From contig JBBELK010000216.1 of assembly GCA_037783545.1 (NCBI GenBank), forward strand, positions 1-64,000: a stretch of DNA of 64,000 nucleotides. The letters run 5' to 3'. The position numbers and the translations under genes were made by a program. Shown in pieces: positions 40,807 through 51,600 of the stretch. The stretch is from Henricia sp. BOLD:AAB3569. Lineage: Eukaryota; Echinodermata; Asteroidea; Spinulosida; Echinasteridae. The notes under the pieces are model-generated. The model saw nothing but the letters and a program-made list of their open reading frames with translations, was not told the DNA's origin and ran no database searches. The stretch's first letter is position 1, and the number at the start of each line of letters is the position of its first letter.

Positions 40807-42592
40807 TTAGGTTTCCATGGCTGCAGTCTCTGTGCCGCTATTGGACGCTTGCTCTACCTGCTTCACCTTGATTTCCTGTGAAGCCGAAGCAAAAGTTACC
40901 ACAAATAATACACAGTACAGTGGGTCTCGGGTTCAAATCCCAATAAGGACCGCATGATTTCTCTCATCTCATGTTTGGTTGTTTCATTTTAATGGAGATT
41001 AGGTACTAAATATTGCATTTGCTAAATTGCCTCAAAGCTAAGCTGGTAGAGCATCTGCCCGGCGAGTCAGGGTCTTGGTTCGAATCCCAATAAGGACCTT
41101 CTAAACTGTACCTCCATTTGAAAGTGAAGGGTACACACAAAATGCTAATTACCACATCGGTCCATAAAATTAAGGTAATGGGTTAATTTAAACTGGACTG
41201 GTTAAGTATGGTTATCCCAGGCAAGAATGAGTTTACCCAAAACACCACTTGTTTAATGCTGGATTCTGTAAGAACCTTTTGTGGGATGATTTCCTCGGAA
41301 ATATATCTGCTTTGGGTTTTGACTGCATAGTATTCCTCCACAAGATTTTGTTGGCTTAAAAAACATGGCGTGCAAAGTCAACTTTTAATCCCCTAATAGA
41401 GATTTCTGGGTGTGTGAAATGGGAATACAACTATATTTCTATTTTTAATAGAGCTACTTTTATTAGTGAAAGAGAAAGATCTCTATACGAGCATTAAATG
41501 TTAACTCTTGATGCTTGATGTGTATGTGTGACGGGCCAATTTCACAAATGCTTAGATGCATCTTAGAAAGTGTCACTCTTCTTATCTTGGGAATTTGGTA
41601 TGGGAATTAGGATGCATTGAACTCGTCTTAACTTTTGTGAAGTCGATCCCATGTCTCAGTGGCTAGTTGAAGATTTTGTACCAACTGGCGAGACCCGTTA
41701 CTTGATTTAAATACACGACCAGGGGCCGATTTCACAAGGCTCTAAGACGCGTCTTAGGAAGGGTCACTCTTCTTATCTTGGGACATTGGTAGTGGAATTA
41801 GAATGCATTTTAACTTTGGTGAAATAAAAACCAGGCTTAACTCTGCAAAAAACAAAAATCAACTTACCTCTTTTTCCGCCGACTTTTTGGCATCTCCATT
41901 AGCAAGTTCCGCATCACCGTTAGTAGCTTTATTGACTCCGTTAGTGGAAGGAGTAGCATCCCCTGCTCCATCCTCCTGACGAGACTTCTTGATGGAGCTC
42001 TCCTCTTGAGGGGCATCTTCTGGCTTCCTCTGCTAGCAGGGAATGTCCCAATGGGGTCAGGGGTTAGTACAGTGGGGTCATCACGGTTATGCAAGGTCGA
42101 TGAATGGCAATACCTTTACAGTGAATTTCATGTGGGTTACAGTGGCCGAGTGGTTAGGGCCATCAACTCGCAATCATGTGAAAACTTGGGGTTGCGGGTT
42201 CGAATCCGGCTGCGGTACCTGTGCCCTTGGGCAAGGCACTCAACAACACTTGCTCCATCCTTCGGAAGGGATGTAAAGCCGTTGGTCCAGTGTGTTAGGT
42301 AATGGTAACGCACTCTAAAGATCCCAGAGCATTTTAGTGTTTGTTTTGGAAATGGAATTTTATCACTAAGTGGAGTCGAAAGTCCCCAGTGAACGTACCT
42401 TTCTGTGAACGAGGTATGAGATATCGTCTGGTTTTGTGTCTGTGGTCTTTCTTACTGCAATCTGGAAAAGAATCAAACAATGAAAGTGAGCAATGAATAC
42501 CAAGGTCAGGCGCGGATCCAGGGGGGGGGGTTGGGGGGGGGGGGGTAGGGGGGAGGGGGGGGGGGTTGGGGGGGGGGGGGGGGGGGTAGGGG

Positions 42593-42629
<37 letters not shown>

Positions 42630-45600
42630 AGGGGGGGAGGGGGGGAGGGGGGGGGGGGGGGTTTGGGGGGTCAAAACCCCCCTGCTCCGACACCAAAAAA
42701 TATAATGCAATGCATTTTTTGCGTGTCCGCCTGTCCGAAACAAGCTGACATAAAAATCTGACGGGCAAAACCCCTCCCTGGTAGAAAAACCCCCTCCTGG
42801 AAAAATTCCTGGATCCGCCCCTGGGGTGCCAACGAATTTCAATGGACGAAATACCGTTTCCCAAACTACTGTAAGCCAGTGCCTAGTTAGTAACTGAACA
42901 CAAATGCAAACGTAAATCTGCCATTTAATTTCATGGTGATTTTTTCTGTAAACTGAAACTAATTAAAAATGTCATATATATTTTCCCCTTTAAATGAAGA
43001 AAATACCAGCTTTAAAGGCACAGCAAAGGCATGGAGCTGCATATTTCGTGGCATGAATTTGGCACGCGCGCATTGCTGACGAGCCCGTGCCTTTAATAAA
43101 CAGTTCTAAAAGCTGGTTCATACTTTGCTCAAATGCGAACATTAATCAACATAAGTCTAATGTCTGTCACACGCGGCGAACATTTGCACAAGTTGAAACT
43201 AGTTTAATTTCTGCAAATTCACTGCACAAAAACTTTTCTATGACGTCAGATTCACATTTTCAAGTATCAACTAAGCTTCAAACTGAACATTTCTTCCGCA
43301 TCTTCACTTCAATACCAATCTGTCAACGGCATTGTTGATGCAGATTTGTTAAGTTAAATACATTTAACTCCTTGCTGCACAGATTGTTTTGGAACTCTAT
43401 TGTTTTGGGCAGTCGCTAGTGACCGCCTTGTGCAATGAAGGGTTAAGTAAGAAGCAACTCACAGGTTTAGCCGGTTCTCCGCAGCCAGCAGCGACAAACC
43501 CACTTGAAGACGACGTCCCAAGACCCTGTGAGAGACAACATTAATAATGTGTATCAGATTCTAAATTGCTACATTTATTTGGAGTATTTTAATTTTTAAA
43601 TTCAAACAATGAAAGTTTGAGGCAGTCACTTACAAATTCCGCAGCAGCTCCTCTCATGGCCTGGCCAACTGCGCTTTCTGCCGAGTTCTTTTCTGCCTTT
43701 GCATCATCAATCTGTCATTTAGAAGAACAGTGGAATTTTTTATTTTTTTTTAATAGAAGCCTACTGACAAAGCTATATGAGATGCTTTTTTTCAGAACAT
43801 TTTAATTTTTTCCCGTCAAATGTTAATTTTGATAAATTAATGCTAATATTTTACATATTTTTTTATAAAAAAAAGAAATTCTCAACCACACAAATTTTGG
43901 TTCCTTGGAAGTCAATATATTCTTTGCACCGGCGGCCATATTACAAACAGGTTTTTGTGTATTAATGATGTGACAATAGGCTACATTGTGATGGCCCCCA
44001 AGATGGCCGTTGTGCAAAGGTTCTATTGTGATTTAGTAAATGTTACCTTGGCTTTAATATCAGGCCCAAGAGCTTCCAGTTCAGCAATTTCTTGCTTGTT
44101 CTGCTTCGCCTCCTCCTCAGAGAGTGGTTTGTCTAAAGATGGAAAAATTGAGAATTGATGGAAAAGTTGGAAATAATTCCGTTTACTGTTCGCCATAAAG
44201 ACTTAATAACCACCAAAACATGTTAACATTTTGAAGGGAAGTGATTTTTAGTGGAAAACATTCATCAATTTTCTTGAAAATACTTGAACTTTTTCTGCCC
44301 TTTTCCATAGACTTAACGCACGGTGCCTCAGTGGTGACCAGTGACCATCTGGGAGAACTCCTTGGAGAAATCTTAAGATTCAGGACCAAAGAATTAACAA
44401 AATAAATTGAAAGTACAACTTTACCTGCGTCTGTTGCGGCTTTCTTCTTGAGGGTAGCTATTCTGTTTTGTATCACCACTGATGACTGCTCGTAATTCTG
44501 AGGGGGAAAAAATGAGTTTATTTAAATTTTCCAAAGAAACCACTCTCTGCTTCAAAGCACACAACTTCTAGAACAATTTGTTACAAAGTTCAAGGAATTC
44601 ATTCATGGGATTCGACTGTGTATACACCATTGGATTTGAAGATAGTTTCAGCAACTTAATACTCCAACTTACTGTTAGCACCCGACCTGGGGCCAATTTC
44701 ATGGCGCTGCCAAGCACAAACATTTGCTCAGCACAGGATTTATTTCCTTTATAAAATGGATTACAACCCAAAATTATACACCAACTTGTGTTCTTCGCAA
44801 GAGTAGGGGAATACCTTTCAATACACATCACTAACGATTTTGGCTGGCAATCCATTTTTGCAAAATAAAGCAAACAAATCCTGTGCTAAGCAAATTTGTG
44901 TGCTTAACAGTGCCGTGAAATTGGCCCCTGGTATTAGCACCCGACCTACTATAGCACTCGACCCATTAGCACTTGACCTACCATTAGCACACAACTTACC
45001 TTAATTGCTTTGTCAAATTTCTGGTCAAACGAATACGCCAGCGCTAAATTGTAGTGACTGAGTCAGTCAAGTTAAGGAGTTAAAATTTGATAGGTTTGGG
45101 GTCAAGTTAAAGTCTGTCAGGATTCGACGCACCCCCCTCCCTCCCCCCAAATACAGTGAAATGTCAATAAGGGGCTGTCCAAAGTTGTCAACATTTTCAC
45201 AGTCCACAGAGCGTAGCATTTCAAGACCGTCTCCCTCGCCCGAAAATACTACTTAAACATGCACTGCAAAATGTCAATATTTTACAGTGCATGTAAATCC
45301 AATGTGGCCCTCGACTCGACACCCCTACCCGCTTCCCCCCCCCCCTCCCCCCCCCCATCTTCCTTTATAGAACCGTGAAAATGTTTACAACTTTTGATGG
45401 CCGCAGGTAAAACCAAAGAAGCTTGAACTAAGTATAGTGGGTTAAACAGTTTGTCACAGTTTTAACAGACAAATTTTCGCAAAGCCGAGTTTGGCCTCTC
45501 AAGGTGTTAAACTAGGATACGTTTCAGCCAGTAGTCTACTATCATTGCCGAGTTGTTCCTTTTGTCTCGTAAGACACTGTGTGAAATCTTCAATGCTCTG

Positions 45601-48600
45601 GGTGTAGTTCCCCGTCTCCAAACCATGTTCACCAAGCTTCAAGTAAACTTGGGCCACCTTGAGTTTGAATTCGTCGCTGTCGTGTCTAATGAGAAAACAA
45701 AACGAAAGAAATTCAATTGTTAACTTTTGTGATACGGGGTATTAACACCAACTCCCTAGGGGGTATGTATAATCGTATTGATTTTGAAGAATTGAGGAGT
45801 TTTAGGGTTAAGCCTGTCCATTGGCAGTTAGAATTGGAACAAAGTATCCTATTACGTTAACAGTCTGGTTTACGTGTATTCTTAAAGAAAACATCTCCAA
45901 TTTCAAAGCGATAGACGCTTTGCACGGGCACCAATGACAGGAAGCAGACTATACCCAGCACGATATGTGGCAATGGGACTCCCCCTAACGCCCCTATACC
46001 TCAACACACCTTTTTGTTAACACACCAACCCGCCCCCCTAAAAACTGAAAGGAATTTTCCTTGTATGTTTGAGACACAATGGGGGAACAATGGTAGGGGG
46101 GGATACCCTCTGATACATATCATGCTGCATATGAAGCAGACACTGTGGGTCATGCACAAGTAGACACATTGTGGATCTATTGTCATATCATTTAAATAAG
46201 AAAACCTGCCCCCTGTCATGGCCGACGGCGCAAAGGGTCTATACATACGTTTTTAACCGCATGCCATGCAGCATGATTGGTTTATGCCTCCATTAACTGT
46301 AAGGGAATCATTTAGTTACTCAGGACCCTATTGATCACATTCACAGACGCCATCTTCGTAGGAAGAAATGCTACTGCATATTAAACGCTATCAAGTACGC
46401 GCACGCACACGCTGTAACATGTTCCAAACACGCGCGCGTGTTGCTCAAAATTTTTTCGAAATACGGCACAGCCGATGCGCGTCACAAAACAATACGCTCA
46501 AAATTCTGATGCACGTGGCGATTTGTAGGAATTGACGTCATTTGAACGTGATCAATTGACAAAATCTTACTTGGAAAAGATGATTCTGGCAAGTTCCAGC
46601 ATCTCCCAACTCAACTGGAAATTGGAAATGTCTTCATCCTGAAATAAGAATTCAAAATCACAAATGAATCAACTTTTTTCCCTTCTCCACAAAACTTATA
46701 GGACTCCGACACTTTTGGGGCCGTTTTTGAATGACTTTTACTCATTGACAATTTCAATGCCTTACTTTGGTATCTTCTCTTGTCGCTTCCTCTTCTTCGC
46801 CATCTTCATCTTCAGTTCCATCATCTTCAGTCTTTTCTTCAGTTTCAGACTGGTCCTTGACCGGTTCTTTTGTTTCATCTATCAAAATACAAAGTTACAG
46901 AGAGTTATTTTATCCAGAGACGATCCCAATCATTTGCTTTTACTTTCAATCCAAATTCTAATGCTTTTACAGGTTGCCATGTTTACCTAAATTACTTAGT
47001 TTAGGAGAAAACTAATAATTATAGTTTTGTAATCAATAAGAACAATTTAACTGACTTTTTAAGAATAAATCTTAGCAATGTCATGTATCCATATTTTGAT
47101 CGTCTTTTGTACATTATCAGTTTTTCAGAGAAAAAGTCTGGTATGCACTAAAATTTCATTAGACACTTTAATTCCCAAATAAAAAAGAGCAGTAGCACAT
47201 ATATATAATGAATTGTAAAACAAAGAAACACCCCAAAACAAGCTTGAAATACAAGTACAAGCGTTGAAATGTGGAAGCTGCTGTAAAAGCACTAACGGAA
47301 CAAAACAAAAGTGCATTGTGCATTTCAAAGAAACAAACTTAAAAGAGCTAAGTAAATACTGCGAAAGCAAACAAAAATCCAAAAGAAACAAAATTGAACA
47401 TAAAATAACTTTACACAGGCATGCAACTGTGTCATTACAAAAAAAAAGGAAAATGCAAAAAATCTGAAACTTTGTGTTTTTCAATTTTCAATGGGACAGA
47501 TGAGGAAACAAAAAAGAGGAAATTAGCTGATCAGCTGAAAAGTTGCCTGTCCGTTTACATTAGGATTCAAATTTATAAACTGGCACTCTGAACAAGAAAA
47601 AGAAAAGTTGCAACAAAAAAAACCAAAAAAAACCAAAAAAAAAACAAAAGACACCTGGCCTCATGCCAAATAAAAACACAAAGCAAACAAAACTTGTGCA
47701 GCTGAATTCGTGAGCAAATCAAAATGTTGAATTCATTGACGTGCAGCTGGAAGTATGAGCTGCTACCTTTCCCAGATCCGTCCTCGGCTTGCTTCTTATC
47801 TTTTCCTTCCGCATTCTCAACCTCCATGGCTTTTTCTTTCCCTGGTTTGTCACCATCTTTATCTTTCTTCTCTTCCTCCACGGTGGATGCTTTTTTGCTA
47901 GCAGCATCTTTATTTTCCTCCCCAACCGCATCCTCCGAAGGAGGAGGCAGCTTCTCATCTGCATCTCCACCTTTCTCAGACTCGGAAGCCTTGTCGGAAG
48001 CCTTGTCGGAAGCCTTGTCAGAAGCCTTGTCAGAAGCCTTGTCAGAAGCCTTGTCAGAAGCCTTGTCAGAAGCCTTGTCAGAAGCCTTGTCAGAAGCCTT
48101 GTCAGAAGCCTCGTCTCCATCCTTGGTCTTAGATGCTTCCTTGTCTTCCGTCTCCATCTCAGATGCTCCTTCCTTATCGGTCTCACTTTGTCCTTCGTCC
48201 GTCTCCTCTTCCAAGGCATCTTGAACATCGTGGAAGATTTGTTCCCTCTCTTTCGCTAGTTAAGATGTTAATCATTTCATATAACCAACATCTTTTGGCT
48301 TTCCACCTTGCTCATTTCAAGAATACATATGACATACAAGTACTGTATATTAAAAATCAAAGTTATATGGTGTATTGTTCTTAACTTTATATGTAAGTAA
48401 ACCCCTTCCCCTCCTCCCCAACCTCCTTTCCTCCCCAACCTCCTTTCCTCCCCCTCCCCAAAAAAGGAAAAACAAATATTGCAGGTTCGTTGCCTGGTCA
48501 TGGTACCTGTGCCTTTGAGCAAGGCACTTATCCACAAGTGCTCCAACCTTCAGAAAGGATTTAAAGCTGTTGGTCCAGTGAGTTGTACAATCTTAAAAGA

Positions 48601-51600
48601 TCACAGAGCACTATCATGAGCAGTAGGGGATTACCCAGTGTCTCTGGTCGTCTGCTGCCAATGGCGCATCCTCTCGATGTTTAGGTGGAAGACACAAGCT
48701 TCATGAAATTCAGCCTACGGGCTGCGAATTGAAGTTCCATAAACGCCAGTGTAATCCTCCCATAGACTTTTTGATTTCACAATGGAAGTGCCTTTTTAAA
48801 CACAAAGATGGCACTTCCCTATAAGTGACAATAGACCGATCCAGTAAGCTCCGCCCATTTTGGAATTGACCAATCACAGCCTCGGGTTCAGGTAACCAAA
48901 ATGTTTGGTTACCCGAGTCCTCAAAATGTTGTGCACAGAGCTACATGTACGGCAAATGCAGCACGAGTCACACAAAAACGCCATAAACATCATTTTTATC
49001 AGCGCAGAGGAGGCTAGCGGGTTTAAAACGGATTGTATAAGACTATCCTAACCTACTTTTAATCCCTTCATAAATGTGTTTTCTGTAAACGTGAAAAACT
49101 TACCAAAATTAGCTTGTCGTTTTGCTAAGTTTTGCATTCACTTCGTTCTAGATGTGTCGAGATGTTTTTGTTCGATCGCGGGCGTTACGCGTATCGCAGG
49201 CGTGTTGTACATGCGCGCACACGACTGGATACTTAAGTGCACATTTTGCTTTCGAGCGTGCAGTTTCTGTGTGCGTGTTTCAATACGCGATGACCAGGGC
49301 GCAGACGCTGACGCACGGCACGGCCACGCGACTCTACTGCACACGTGCATGGCACGTGTGGCATGTTGCTAGGCAATATCTAAATGGGCGGAGCTTACTG
49401 GATCGGTCTATTCCTACTCTAAAACCCATTAAATTATTAAACAGGCATACCTTCCACTTTGTCCGGGTTTTCTAAGTTATCCTTTTCACCTCCATCTTCT
49501 TCCGCCTCATCTTCCGGGACCCCCTGCAGAGCATTGCCAAGGACGCCCGTCTCCATACGTGCCACCTCAAGCAAGGCCCAGCCATAGTAATAATAGCTCT
49601 CTCCACATTCGTCCGCAAGCTCGCCGTATTTGGTTCCGCTACATTGATTAAATTGACATTATAACCTCAATAGACATTTTGCATGGTAGCCAGCTTGGAG
49701 GACAATCACAATAGGGACCATTAGAAATGGTACGCGTACGGGAAACGTATGCGGCTGGGAAAAACTGGATGGTTGTATCAACAGTTTGCGCCGTTATTTT
49801 GTCTGCACAGCATAGGTAATGTGACTTTTTACATCAATATAACCATGTACACATCCGCACATTTCTTGAACAGCCACGCAAAATTGTGATATAACAACCC
49901 AGATTTTGCAAGCCGCACACGTTTCCCGTACGCGTACCATTTCTAATGGTCCCTATTGTCAGCATGCATGAGTCGGCAATTTGTCACAGAAAGAATTGAG
50001 AAGCTGACCATGGCTTTGAACCTCATGTAATACAACATGCAGCGGCTCCAAAACAATTTGTTTTCTATGAAAATCTTCAACTTTTCACTCCTAAATGAGT
50101 TTTTCTATCGAGTCTGCACTTGCCGATGCTTGATAAGTCATCTTAAGGGAATAATAGTAATACAATGTAGTCAACGTAATTCTTGCCCCCAAATTGACAA
50201 AATGTTGTGCAGCAGGCATTAGCGTTAATCAAGTCCTTGTAATACACTAATATCCAGGAGCCAATTTAAAGCGGTTTAGCTGAAAAATTTGCTCGATGAT
50301 AATCCAAAAGTTATATGTGATGTGTATTACAATAGACCAGTTGTGTGATAGATTTACATAAAATCATAGACTCTCGCCATGCGGTACCTGGAATACCTCG
50401 CACATTATTTTTTAAGCTGGACATGTTGATCAGCAACTTCAAACCAGTCGCATAACCCAAAATCGTTTCTCCACTTTCTTGAATGTATCATTGCAGTTTG
50501 GAAACATTTGACTGGTGGTCTGCTACTCTTAATAATAATAATAATAATAATGAGATTTGTAAAGCGCACATATCCACCCTGCAGGGTGCTCAAGGCGCTG
50601 TTAACAACAACGAGTAAATTAATTCTCGAAAATTTGCGACATCAAGTAAGTTTTTAGAAGTGATTTGAACCTAGTTGTACAGTGGCATGATCTGAGGTCA
50701 AGTGGCAATGAATTCCAAAGTCGAGGAGCTGCAACAGAAAAAGATCTGGCGCCCCATGTTCGCTTAGAATTTGGTTCCTTGAGAAGTTGCTGGTTACTTG
50801 ATCTAAGAGTTCTTGCTGGAGAATATTCATGTAGTAGTTCCTTAATGTAGTAGGGAGCCTTGTTGTTGAGAGCTTTGTGGACCAGAAGCATGAGTTTGAA
50901 AATAATCCTTTGGGAGACAGGAAGCCAGTGTAGTTCCTTCAAAATGGGGGTGATGTGACAGTTCCTCCTGGATAAGGTGATGATGCGGGCAGCGGTATTC
51001 TGAAGACGTTGAAGACGGTATATTTGATTCTGAGGGAGTCCGTAGAGTAGTGAATTGCCGTTGTCTAGTCGTGAAGTCACAAATGCATGGATGATTTGCT
51101 CGGTGGCACTTCTATTCAAATACTTGCGTATACGACCAATGTTTCTAATTTGGAATGATGCCGAACGGACAGTGTTAGTGACGTGAGGTGTAAATGTCAT
51201 TGCTGAATCAAATATAACCCCCAAGTTCCGGGCCTGCAACGATGGGGCTATCTGTGCATCACCAATTGTAATAAATGGCACAGACACCTTTGTTAATTGT
51301 TGGCGTGATCCAAACAAGAGAAACTCCGTTTTTTCCTCATTTAGCTTTAGAAAGTTGTTTTTCATCCAGCATCGGATCTCGGAGATGCATTGTTCCAGTC
51401 TTGCAACAGAAGAATCGGCAGGCTCCTGCGAAGACTTGAAGGTTATGTAGAGTTGAGTATCATCTGCATAGACGTGGTAGTTCAGATGATGTTTCAAGAT
51501 GATATCACGAATTGGCAAGGTATAAAGAGTGAACCACTGTGGGCCTAGCACAGACCCTTGTGGTACAGAGTACTCTAAAACAACAGGATCTGATATTGCA

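Noticed and set aside
42334-42864. Proline/glycine-rich open frames of 70-176 residues on both strands
   Set aside because: They are only translations of the poly-G tract and of NASP intron sequence.
47724-48259. Plus-strand Ser/Leu-rich frames of 156-166 residues
   Set aside because: They are antisense to NASP exon 4 and stay open because of the ASDK codon repeat.
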